DNA of 45,395 nucleotides, from contig MEPC01000020.1 of NCBI GenBank assembly GCA_001769655.1, positions 281,922-327,316 of the forward strand, written 5' to 3'. Shown piece after piece: positions 17,695-25,452 of the stretch. The notes under the pieces are model-generated. The model had not been told where the DNA came from. It was given only the letters and a program-made list of their open reading frames with translations, and ran no database searches. Position 1 is the stretch's first letter. Each line of letters starts with the position of its first letter. This stretch comes from Bacteroidetes bacterium RIFCSPLOWO2_12_FULL_37_12. GTDB taxonomy: Bacteria; Bacteroidota; Bacteroidia; 2-12-FULL-37-12. The position numbers were made by a program, and so were the translations under genes.

Positions 17695-17846
17695 TAAACT
17701 TCGTTTGTGAGGACACAAACGTAAGCGAAGAATTGCCAATGACTAAACTTCGTTTGTGGGGACACAAACGAAGGCGAAGAATTGCCAATAACTATGACCA
17801 ATGACTAAACTTCTTTTGTGAGGACATAAACGAAGGCGAAGAATTA
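17695..17846. repeat. Palindromic 49-bp element in three copies
   Basis: Copies start at 17695, 17744 and 17806. Each reads TAAACTTCGTTTGTG, a 4-nt centre (AGGA or GGGA), then CACAAACG, AAGGCGAAG and AATTGCCAA. The TTTGTG/CACAAA arms and outer CTTCG/CGAAG arms can form a hairpin. Copies 1 and 2 are directly adjacent; copy 3 is shorter, follows a 13-bp spacer, has two arm mismatches and runs into the pseB stop codon. The array lies in the gap between pseB and the giant gene. Confidence 0.85.
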
Positions 17847-18857
17847 TACAGTAAAATTTGGGTCAACGTGCTGGCGAATTTGCTCTCTTAATTGTTCAAC
17901 ACTGAGCCACTCTTTGTTTGTGCCTGAGTTGTATTTAAATCCCATTTCAACCCGCTTTCCGTTAAAATGTTCTGAAAATTTATCTACCGACCAAAGAGGC
18001 ATAGAAGGGGTTATCACGAAATATTTTGTTAACTCAATTGTATTGAGTGAATCGGTCTCAGTAATCATTTCTTCGTGCAATTTTTCTCCAGGTCTGATTC
18101 CTACAATTTCTTGTTTACAATGCGGAGCGATGGCTTCAGCAAGTGCGGTTATTTTAAAAGATGGAATTTTTGGAACAAAAATTTCTCCGCCCCAGGCATG
18201 TTCTAAAGCATATAAGACCAAATCAACTCCCGCTTCCAGAGAAATATTAAACCGCGTCATATCAGGATGAGTAATAGGTAATTTTCCTTCATTTCTTTTT
18301 TGTAAAAAGAAGGGTACAACTGAACCCCTTGAACCAATCACATTCCCATACCTGACTACGGAGAATGAAATATCGTGCTTGCCTTTAAAATTATTGGCGG
18401 CAACAAATAGTTTATCAGAGCACAATTTCGTTGCCCCGTATAAATTGATAGGAGCCGCGGCTTTATCGGTTGACAGGGCAACAACTTTTTTTACTCCTAA
18501 ATCAATGGCGGCATTGATTACATTTTCTGCTCCCAGCACATTGGTCTTAATGCATTCAATTGGATTATATTCAGCAGTGGGTACCTGTTTCAATGCGGCG
18601 GCGTGAATTACAATATCAATTCCTTCTAACGCTCTTTTTAGACGGAATTCATCTCTTACATCTCCTATAAAATAACGGATGCAAGTATGTTTACTCGTAG
18701 AAAAATACTGAGACATCTCAAATTGTTTTAATTCATCTCTGGAAAATATAACCAATCTTTTAACTCCTGGAAATTTATTTAAAACAATTTCAAGAAATTT
18801 TTTTCCAAATGATCCTGTACCACCTGTTACAAGAATTGATTTACCATCTAATGACAT
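17844..18857 (-). CDS. pseB: PseB, UDP-GlcNAc 4,6-dehydratase (inverting)
   Basis: This enzyme performs the first step of pseudaminic acid synthesis, converting UDP-GlcNAc to the 4-keto-6-deoxy-L-arabino sugar. The 337-residue protein is a short-chain dehydrogenase of the FlaA1/PseB type. It has TGGTGSFG (11-18) for NADP binding, FSRDELKQFEMSQ (38-50, typical of PseB), STDKAA (129-134) and Tyr140/Lys144 in NLYGATK, plus IRPGEKLHEEMI near the C-terminus. Length and motifs are complete. It is upstream of the giant T9SS gene with only the 49-bp palindromic repeats between. No convincing promoter is visible in the 93-bp gap to the acyltransferase. Confidence 0.94.
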   Translation of the reverse strand: MSLDGKSILVTGGTGSFGKKFLEIVLNKFPGVKRLVIFSRDELKQFEMSQYFSTSKHTCIRYFIGDVRDEFRLKRALEGIDIVIHAAALKQVPTAEYNPIECIKTNVLGAENVINAAIDLGVKKVVALSTDKAAAPINLYGATKLCSDKLFVAANNFKGKHDISFSVVRYGNVIGSRGSVVPFFLQKRNEGKLPITHPDMTRFNISLEAGVDLVLYALEHAWGGEIFVPKIPSFKITALAEAIAPHCKQEIVGIRPGEKLHEEMITETDSLNTIELTKYFVITPSMPLWSVDKFSEHFNGKRVEMGFKYNSGTNKEWLSVEQLREQIRQHVDPNFTV

Positions 18858-18950
18858 AATTATTTCATAATTAGTTAAAAAATAAACTTATTTAATTGTC
18901 CTTTAAAACTACTAAAAAGAACATTCGCCCCACGAAAATAAAATAAAATT

Positions 18951-20015
18951 CTATCTTTTGCAACAGATTGTGCTATTCATCTTTGTTCTACCTAGATTTA
19001 TAAAGAATTTCTCAAAATATTGAAAAACAAAGTAACTTATTATAAGAGTGGATATAACAGAAATTATTATTCTTACAGGTTCAGAAGAATGAAATAAGTG
19101 TTTGCTAGAAAAAGCCAATGTTATTCCTGTCACAGAATATACTATCGGGTGAAGTAAATAAACCGAATAGCTTGCCTCTCCTAATAATGTAAGCGGTTTA
19201 TGGATAAATTTAGGAAGTGTAAAGGTCATTTTATAAAATGATATACAGATTAAAAAAGAGCAAGCTGTAAAAATTAATCTGTTTACTCCTGTCACTAAAT
19301 AAATAGCATCGCCTTTTACAGGGTAAAAAATAATTAAACTTAGTCCAATAGTTAAAATTGTTATAATGATAGAGTTTTTTATAGTAGTGTTAAATAGAAA
19401 TAATCCAATTAGAAAACCACCAAGAAAAAGAAAAATATGGTTCAATGGATTTACAAAATTTCTCCATTGATCACTTAAAGTCAATTCTTGCTTCAAAAGT
19501 ATAAATGAAAAATACAGATACAAACAAAAACTAATTAGTACAAGTAAGATCATTAGTGATTTGTGAGATTTTGTAAAAAGAATGAAGAATGGAAAAAGAG
19601 TGTAAAAAACTAATTCATTACCGATTGCCCAAACACCTGAAGAAAAGTAAGTATCCCATTTAATAAACCCAAATAACCCGGAAAGGTTAAGGAATAGGTT
19701 ATAAAAGTCAGGCATTTGCTTCGATAAAACTAAAGCAATAATTGTTACTATCCAAAGCAAAGGAAAAATTCTAAAAACTCGTTTTCTGTAATAAGCTAAT
19801 ATGTCATCTTTTGATGGTATCATTTTGTCATAATACACATAATAGAGTGTCAACCCGCTTAAAATATAAAAAACAGAAACTATGCAAATACCAAATCTAT
19901 ATGTAAGCGTGTCAGCAGAAAATTTACCAAAAGTCCAATTTAGGTAATGGCTAATCATAATTCCGAAAGTTGCTAATCCTCTTAAATAGTCCATATTATA
20001 TAACCTGGTCAGCAT
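18951..20015 (-). CDS. Acyltransferase 3 family membrane protein
   Basis: The 354-residue protein is a multi-pass membrane protein with about ten hydrophobic helices. It starts MLTRLYNMDYLRGLATFGIM followed by ISHY, the family's N-terminal D-Y-L-R-G and catalytic-type His motif (PF01757, OafA/WecH/NodX-like). The segment YRKRVFRIFPLLWIV after the first loop is the usual basic R-K-R-x-x-R-I-x-P motif. Such enzymes O-acetylate or otherwise acylate surface sugars. Its presence beside pseB and wzz suggests it decorates the exported polysaccharide. The ATG at 20015 is chosen because family members begin only a few residues before D-Y-L-R-G. Confidence 0.87.
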   Translation of the reverse strand: MLTRLYNMDYLRGLATFGIMISHYLNWTFGKFSADTLTYRFGICIVSVFYILSGLTLYYVYYDKMIPSKDDILAYYRKRVFRIFPLLWIVTIIALVLSKQMPDFYNLFLNLSGLFGFIKWDTYFSSGVWAIGNELVFYTLFPFFILFTKSHKSLMILLVLISFCLYLYFSFILLKQELTLSDQWRNFVNPLNHIFLFLGGFLIGLFLFNTTIKNSIIITILTIGLSLIIFYPVKGDAIYLVTGVNRLIFTACSFLICISFYKMTFTLPKFIHKPLTLLGEASYSVYLLHPIVYSVTGITLAFSSKHLFHSSEPVRIIISVISTLIISYFVFQYFEKFFINLGRTKMNSTICCKR

Positions 20016-20140
20016 TGTCTGTCAGATATAATCCCGCATACATTGTATTCTAGTATCTTTGCATCTAAAAATAGAATGTTGCAAGAGGTGTAAAGAATAA
20101 ATCTATGTCTGTGTTTCAAAATGTTTCTGCTTACAAGCGT

Positions 20141-20154
20141 CGTTAAATTTAACG
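20141..20154. repeat. Perfect 14-bp palindrome in the wzz-acyltransferase gap
   Basis: CGTTAAATTTAACG reads the same on both strands. It lies 25 bp downstream of the wzz stop codon, so it could be a regulator site or a small hairpin. No T-run follows on either strand, so it is not a typical intrinsic terminator. Confidence 0.4.
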
Positions 20155-20179
20155 GCTGAGAAGTATAATTTGCTTAATC

Positions 20180-21232
20180 TTATAATAATAATTTCCTAAG
20201 AATTGGAAATAAATAAAGATACGTCACTCCAAGAAAAAAACCAATAAAAATTCCTGCTATAGTTGGAATAAGGTACCCCGGATGAGCAGGTCTGATAGGC
20301 AAAATCGGGTAGTCAACCACTTTTATTAATTGTTGCTTTTGAGACAACGAAAACCTGGCAAATTCTAAATTTTTTACAACTTCCCCGTAGAGAACATTAA
20401 GTATTTCCACTTCACGCATAAGTTCTAATTCTTCCAGATATCCCTGAGCTTTTATCAGTCGGTTTGAATTCTCATCTTTCCAGACAGCCAGATTATATTC
20501 TGCTTTTTTAAGAGCATTAAAAACGGAGTCCTCTTTATTTTCCATAACCTTAACCGTCTTACTTTCTTTCTCTATTCTCATTCCTTCAAAAAAAACCACT
20601 AAGGATTTCAGCAATGCTTCTGAAAGTTTTGCTGTAAGTTCTTGATTCTTGGTTTTTACGGAAAGGAGATGAAGTTTATTTTTTTCTGATTTACCGATAC
20701 TAATTATTTTTTTTGTCAGGAAAGAATGCAATATACTAACGCTTTTGTTCTGGTGTAGGGTAAAAGCTTCAAGATTATCTGACCGAATTTCTGAATTATC
20801 TAATGTAGTATCCCCTTCCCACTGTTCATTAAATTTATAGATAACTCGCAAATGATTTCCTAAAAAATCCATCTTGCCTCCTACGATAACTTTTTTTAAC
20901 AACGCATTGCTGACAACCTTCCTGGAAACCATAACCTCCATGATTTGATCTTCTTCTAAAAATCCTTGTCCCATACCTAATATCTGACTCTGGAGTTTAT
21001 GCAAAGGATTTTTTGAAATTGAGAATCCGGCAGATTGATCTACAATCATGGTCGTATTACCCACATATTTGGGTTTAATAGTAAGTACCGCAAAAAAGAA
21101 TATTATTCCAGGTATCAGCGAAAAATAAAGTAATTTCCGTTTATTTTCTTTAATAAGAGTAATAACTTCCCTGATCTTTAACACTAAGTCCTTTAGAGTA
21201 AGTTTACTTTCCGAAGTGGGAGAAGTTTCCAT
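20180..21232 (-). CDS. Chain-length determinant protein (Wzz/GumC-like)
   Basis: The 350-residue protein has a short cytoplasmic N-terminus, a transmembrane helix at about 35-52 (LLYFSLIPGIIFFFAVLTI), a periplasmic helical region with coiled-coil stretches, and a second transmembrane helix near the C-terminus (YLIPTIAGIFIGFFLGVTYL). Just before the second helix is the proline-rich PILPIRPAHPG segment typical of Wzz proteins. It lacks the cytoplasmic tyrosine kinase domain of Wzc. It controls polymer length with the Wzy-like polymerase and works next to the SLBB export protein encoded immediately upstream. The start METSPTSESK is supported by length and by lack of upstream alternatives. Confidence 0.87.
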   Translation of the reverse strand: METSPTSESKLTLKDLVLKIREVITLIKENKRKLLYFSLIPGIIFFFAVLTIKPKYVGNTTMIVDQSAGFSISKNPLHKLQSQILGMGQGFLEEDQIMEVMVSRKVVSNALLKKVIVGGKMDFLGNHLRVIYKFNEQWEGDTTLDNSEIRSDNLEAFTLHQNKSVSILHSFLTKKIISIGKSEKNKLHLLSVKTKNQELTAKLSEALLKSLVVFFEGMRIEKESKTVKVMENKEDSVFNALKKAEYNLAVWKDENSNRLIKAQGYLEELELMREVEILNVLYGEVVKNLEFARFSLSQKQQLIKVVDYPILPIRPAHPGYLIPTIAGIFIGFFLGVTYLYLFPILRKLLL

Positions 21233-21355
21233 CTTTTTTAATTTAGTTAAATTGGTACAGATTGTATTTTTCCGCAGTTGACGGGGGCAGGAGGTAAATC
21301 ATGTCTCCTGTTGGAAGGAGATAAAATCGCAACCCTGTTTTTTGCCACCTGCCAG

Positions 21356-24073
21356 TTACTTCTGGAGCACATTGAACGCAATTATCCACAAAGTAAATAA
21401 AGCCGTTGTTTGCACTGTAATACGCTCAATGGCTTTATTCCAATCAACCGGTTCGCTTTTCTTTTTTTCCCTTTCGGTTTTTTCTTTGAACGGAATTATT
21501 ATTTTTGAGCCGGTTTCTACTTTAGGATATATGCGCCAGAAAACCATATTTTTGGTTTGATAAATTTTCCCGGAAGGACCTATAACATACGTCTTACGTT
21601 TCCATGCCTGTTTTGAAAAACCGTTTGTATATCGGTTTATGTAAAACCGGGCTCGTTTTGTATTATGATAGGGAACATTTATACCCACCAAGCTATCTTC
21701 CATGCTTTCTGTGATTATTCCCCCCTTAATATTTACCAAATTATTCATACGGGGTATAGTAATATTATCCCCATCAACTAATACATAATTGAATGGGGAT
21801 TTTGGCTTATTAATAGCGGATTTAAGATCTATCTTTACAGAGGTCATTACATTATTGATATTACGGGTAAAAGTTGTTCCCCTTAAAAAAGCATAAGGAG
21901 TAACTCCACCCGCTCTTTGAATGACACTGCTCAAACGCTCACTTTTATTTACTAATGAATAAGCCCCTGGGAATAATACCTCCCCCTCCAAATACACTAT
22001 CTCCGGCTTTATATAATCAGGGTCGGTACGTACAAAAACTCGGTCATAAGGAAAAAGGATGAAATTTTTTGCAGTAGAATCCATGGCTGTCAGGGAAGGG
22101 TAAGAAACCTGAATTTTTATTGTTTTTGCCTGGCTTGATTTTTTCCTCTGCTCCTTTTGATAAAAATCCAATCTGGAAATTTCAATATTTAGTAAAGATG
22201 CCTCCTCTTTCAAACCTCCAGACAAATAAATAATATCTCCCAAATTCATACCCTGAGAAAAATAATAAGTACCGGGTTTTCGGACTTCTCCAAAAATACT
22301 TACGGAATCCTGACTCATAAAGAATTGTTTAGGAAAAATCCGGACATTATCAAACATTTTCATACGAAAGGTGTCCATTGCCGCATAATCATTTAAAGTA
22401 TCTAATTGAAATGGAATGTAAACCTGCCGCATCTCCTCATTAAAACGTAAGACATACCCTCTGCCCAAATACGCATCTTCCTGAAGACCTCCCGCCATAA
22501 GGAGCAAACCCTTCATGGTAAGTTTTTCAGAAAAAAGATATTCGCCTGGCTTTCTTACAGCTCCCTGAATATTAACTTTAAGATAATCATTAAAGTCACT
22601 GGCAAAAAATAAGGTAATTATATCCTCTTCCTGAAGAATGAAGTTGTCTTCGGAAGAAGGGTCGGAAAGAATTTTCTTCGGTTGAAAATAAATGTATTCC
22701 CTGGTTTGGTCTTTTTTAAGCCGTAATAAATACGCGTTTTCGGGATAAAAGTCCTTATTCACTCCCTCGGCTTGTTTTATAATATCAAGGATCCGTTGTC
22801 CTTTTTGGAACTGATATTTACCGGGTAATTGAACAGCACCTTTTATCTCCACATAGTTAAGTATTCCTTCTGGTATTTTCCGGATAGTAATCTCGTCCCC
22901 GCTATGGAGTTCGTAGTCCTTTTTCTGCTGAAGAAGTTTTTCATAATTGATATCTTCTATAATCTCTTTATTATCCTGATACCTCTTTACCTGAAGACGG
23001 CTAAGGTATGCATCGGCAAGAGTACCCCCGCTGAGACGGATGATAGCAGAGAGGTTTTCCTTATCAAGCAACTCATATATTCCAGGTCTTTTAACTGCTC
23101 CCCGGATGGTTACAGCTTTCTCGTAAGGAGGTACAAAAAGATAGTCATTATCTTCCAGATAAAATTCCTGCTTGCTGTCGGGGTTAAGTAAAAAATCATA
23201 AAGGTCTAATGTTTTAATGGTTTTCCCACTTCTGCGCACTTGAATTTTTCGCACAGTAGCAATGGATTTTAATCCACCGGCGGCACTTAAAGCATTAAAT
23301 GCAGTATTAATGGCTGGAAGGGTGTAGGAACCGGAAACTTCTACTTCTCCAACCAGATTGATGGTTATATTTCTTGAAAAAACAAGATTTATTTCAATCT
23401 TAGAATCTTTCAGATTCATAAAGGACTCAAATCGGTTTTTTATTAATGACTGCGCTTCTCCGAATCTCAGTCCTTTGAGAAAAATTTTACCGGTTTCTTT
23501 AATCTGAATGGCACCATCGGAACGTATTTCAAATATATCGTTGTAATCAGAAAATCCCCAGACGGTAACATTTATTTTGTCACCCACACCCATTACATAA
23601 TTATCGGTTACTTTAATGTCTCCCGATTTTTGAAAAAATGCAATACGATTTTCTGAAAAGAAACCCTGACCATAAATTCTATCACTGGTTTTCGGGTCTG
23701 TCTTTTCAACAGTAGCAACAGGAGCCGGCTTAGGGGTTTCTACTGCGGGAGTTAGTGGTTTTTCTGGCAAAGAGGGTGGGGGGGTAGTTACAGATGTTTT
23801 TTGTACATCGGAAGGTTTTAGAACAGGATTATCAGTTTCTGCCTGTTTATTTCTAAATTGTTCAATTTGTTTTATATCTGCATCGCTTGCACCCATCTTA
23901 CGCAATTCTTCAGTAGAGGGAATTTCATTCTTATTTTTCTTGTACTCTTCAATTTGCTGTAATTGTATTGGGTTGGCGCCTAATTTTTTTAGTTCTTCTG
24001 CAGAGGGGATAGTTTGGGCATATAAGGGGAAAAAGGATAATGGAAAAAGGAGGGTAAAGAGTAGTTTTTTCAT
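21356..24073 (-). CDS. SLBB-domain polysaccharide export protein (Wza-like)
   Basis: The 905-residue protein has a signal peptide (MKKLLFTLLFPLSFFPLYAQ). It is followed by two tandem 29-residue helical modules (22-50 and 51-79) and a proline-rich linker to about 125. A Poly_export domain follows (about 155-235, starting NYVMGVGDKINVTVWGFSDY), then a series of SLBB domains up to about 830, recognisable by repeated VEIKGAVQLPGKY-type and VSIFGEVRKPGTY-type strands. A final hydrophobic helix (about 885-902) could cross the outer membrane as in Wza. No lipobox Cys is present at the signal peptide end. It is likely the outer-membrane channel for the polysaccharide and is about twice the length of E. 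coli Wza because of the additional SLBB domains. Confidence 0.88.
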   Translation of the reverse strand: MKKLLFTLLFPLSFFPLYAQTIPSAEELKKLGANPIQLQQIEEYKKNKNEIPSTEELRKMGASDADIKQIEQFRNKQAETDNPVLKPSDVQKTSVTTPPPSLPEKPLTPAVETPKPAPVATVEKTDPKTSDRIYGQGFFSENRIAFFQKSGDIKVTDNYVMGVGDKINVTVWGFSDYNDIFEIRSDGAIQIKETGKIFLKGLRFGEAQSLIKNRFESFMNLKDSKIEINLVFSRNITINLVGEVEVSGSYTLPAINTAFNALSAAGGLKSIATVRKIQVRRSGKTIKTLDLYDFLLNPDSKQEFYLEDNDYLFVPPYEKAVTIRGAVKRPGIYELLDKENLSAIIRLSGGTLADAYLSRLQVKRYQDNKEIIEDINYEKLLQQKKDYELHSGDEITIRKIPEGILNYVEIKGAVQLPGKYQFQKGQRILDIIKQAEGVNKDFYPENAYLLRLKKDQTREYIYFQPKKILSDPSSEDNFILQEEDIITLFFASDFNDYLKVNIQGAVRKPGEYLFSEKLTMKGLLLMAGGLQEDAYLGRGYVLRFNEEMRQVYIPFQLDTLNDYAAMDTFRMKMFDNVRIFPKQFFMSQDSVSIFGEVRKPGTYYFSQGMNLGDIIYLSGGLKEEASLLNIEISRLDFYQKEQRKKSSQAKTIKIQVSYPSLTAMDSTAKNFILFPYDRVFVRTDPDYIKPEIVYLEGEVLFPGAYSLVNKSERLSSVIQRAGGVTPYAFLRGTTFTRNINNVMTSVKIDLKSAINKPKSPFNYVLVDGDNITIPRMNNLVNIKGGIITESMEDSLVGINVPYHNTKRARFYINRYTNGFSKQAWKRKTYVIGPSGKIYQTKNMVFWRIYPKVETGSKIIIPFKEKTEREKKKSEPVDWNKAIERITVQTTALFTLWIIAFNVLQK

Positions 24074-24089
24074 TTTATGTGAATCATTC

Positions 24090-24118
24090 GTAGAAACGGG
24101 TTTTAAGCCCGTCTCTAC
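24090..24118. repeat. REP-like inverted repeat
   Basis: GTAGAAACGGG, a 7-nt loop (TTTTAAG) and CCCGTCTCTAC form arms that pair at 10 of 11 positions. A second small hairpin, TTTGTG-TACC-CACAAA, lies at about 24151-24166. It resembles the centre of the 49-bp palindromic repeats at 17695-17846. Both fall in the leader of the wza-like gene. Confidence 0.7.
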
Positions 24119-24196
24119 AGGGTCATTGGCATATCGCCATTATACACCGCCATTGTTTGTGTACCCACAAATAACGAGTATCGTTTGTAAAAACGG

Positions 24197-24204
24197 CAAA
24201 GATA
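24197..24204 (-). promoter_or_regulatory. Possible -7 element for the wza-like gene
   Basis: Read on the minus strand this is TATCTTTG, matching TAnnTTTG. It would give a leader of about 115 nt containing the REP-like hairpin. No clear -33 element was found, so the call is tentative. Confidence 0.35.
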
Positions 24205-24263
24205 CAGTTTTTTTTAAGAAACGGCGTTTACGAGCAATAAGAGAGCAGGTTGCCATTGGAATG

Positions 24264-24293
24264 TTGGGATACGCTAAAATTTGATTAGTTTTG
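24264..24293 (+). promoter_or_regulatory. Promoter of the aminotransferase-sugar transferase operon
   Basis: TTGG at 24264-24267 and TAGTTTTG at 24286-24293 (TAnnTTTG) have the spacing of a Bacteroidota -33/-7 pair. The ATG follows at 24313. Confidence 0.6.
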
Positions 24294-24312
24294 TGCCTAA
24301 ATCTCAGAAAAC

Positions 24313-25431
24313 ATGAAAATACCCTTTCTTGATTTAAAAGCCAACTACCTTTCGGTAAAAACAGAAATTTGGGATGAAATAAACCAGGTTCTTGAAAATA
24401 CCAATTACATCATGGGACCCAAAGTGAAGGCGTTTGAACAAAAATTTGCGTCAGCACATCAGGTAAAACATTGCCATGCTACCAGTAGTGGCACAGATGC
24501 CAACCATCTTGTTTTATGGGGGCTGGGCATTACTCATGGCGACGAAGTAATACTACCGGCAAATACATTTATTGCCACTGCCTGGGGAGCAACCTTGTGT
24601 GGTGCCAAACCGGTACTCGTTGATTGCGAAAAAGACAGCTATAACATTGACCCGGAAAAAGTGGAAAAAGCCATTACTCCCAGAACAAAAGCCGTTGTTG
24701 CCGTTCACTTATATGGACAACCCGCAGATATTGACTCATTGAAATCCATTGCAAAAAAACATAACCTTCACTTAGTAGAAGATGCGGCGCAGGCACATCT
24801 TGCCGAGTATAAGGGTAAGAAGGTCGGAGGACTGGCAGATGCCGCTTCTTTTAGTTTTTATCCCGGTAAAAATCTGGGCGCTTATGGTGAGGGAGGAGCT
24901 GTCACCACTCAGAATGACTCTTTGGCAAATACTTTTAACATGATGCGTCAACATGGTCAATCAGAAAAATATCATCATCAGATTCTTGGGCATAATTACC
25001 GGATGGAAGAGATACAGGGAGCCGTTCTTGGTATAAAGTTGAAATATCTGGCAAAGTGGACAGAAAAACGAAGAGCGGTTGCCGCAAGATACAGGGAATT
25101 GCTGGGCGATTTGGAGGAAATTACACTACCTGCAAAAATGTCTTATGCAAATCCGGTATATCACTTATTTGTAATAAAAACCACCATGCGCGATGAAATG
25201 CAGAAATATCTGAACGAACAGGGCGTATCGACCGGACTGCATTATCCTGTTCCATTGCATTTACAAAATACATTTCAATACCTCTGGCATAAAAAAGGTG
25301 ATTTTCCGGTTTCTGAAAAGTTGGCTGAGCAAGGTCTTTCCTTACCCATGTTTCCCGAAATGACCGATGAACAGATTGGTTACGTTGCAGAAAAAGTAAG
25401 GTCCTTTTGCAAGGCGCCTGTGTTATCGTAA
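24313..25431 (+). CDS. DegT/DnrJ/EryC1/StrS family sugar aminotransferase
   Basis: The 372-residue PLP-dependent enzyme aminates a keto sugar nucleotide. It has FLDLKANY (5-12), HATSSGTDAN (55-64), Asp157 and Gln160 in VEDAAQAHLAEY, and Lys186 in SFYPGKNLGAYGEGGAV. The VEDAAQAH/FYPGKNLGA wording is seen in 3-aminotransferases such as FdtB/QdtB and in WbpE-like enzymes, and differs from PseC in this window, so a second amino sugar is probably made. No matching dehydratase, reductase or acetyltransferase is next to it, so the substrate is open. It is followed after 21 bp by the initiating sugar transferase, and the two probably form an operon divergent from the export gene. Confidence 0.88.
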   Translation: MKIPFLDLKANYLSVKTEIWDEINQVLENTNYIMGPKVKAFEQKFASAHQVKHCHATSSGTDANHLVLWGLGITHGDEVILPANTFIATAWGATLCGAKPVLVDCEKDSYNIDPEKVEKAITPRTKAVVAVHLYGQPADIDSLKSIAKKHNLHLVEDAAQAHLAEYKGKKVGGLADAASFSFYPGKNLGAYGEGGAVTTQNDSLANTFNMMRQHGQSEKYHHQILGHNYRMEEIQGAVLGIKLKYLAKWTEKRRAVAARYRELLGDLEEITLPAKMSYANPVYHLFVIKTTMRDEMQKYLNEQGVSTGLHYPVPLHLQNTFQYLWHKKGDFPVSEKLAEQGLSLPMFPEMTDEQIGYVAEKVRSFCKAPVLS

Positions 25432-25452
25432 CATTATTTTCCTATCCAGCCG

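Noticed and set aside
17680-17739. 20-codon N-terminal extension of the giant repeat gene
   Set aside because: It reads through the 49-bp palindromic repeat and would place a basic segment before the signal peptide.
17914-18270. Plus-strand open frame of 118 codons within pseB
   Set aside because: It lies wholly within a well-conserved dehydratase gene on the other strand and has no recognisable features.
22829-23191. Plus-strand open frame of 120 codons within the wza-like gene
   Set aside because: It is antisense to SLBB domains and has no domain, promoter or ribosome-binding site of its own.
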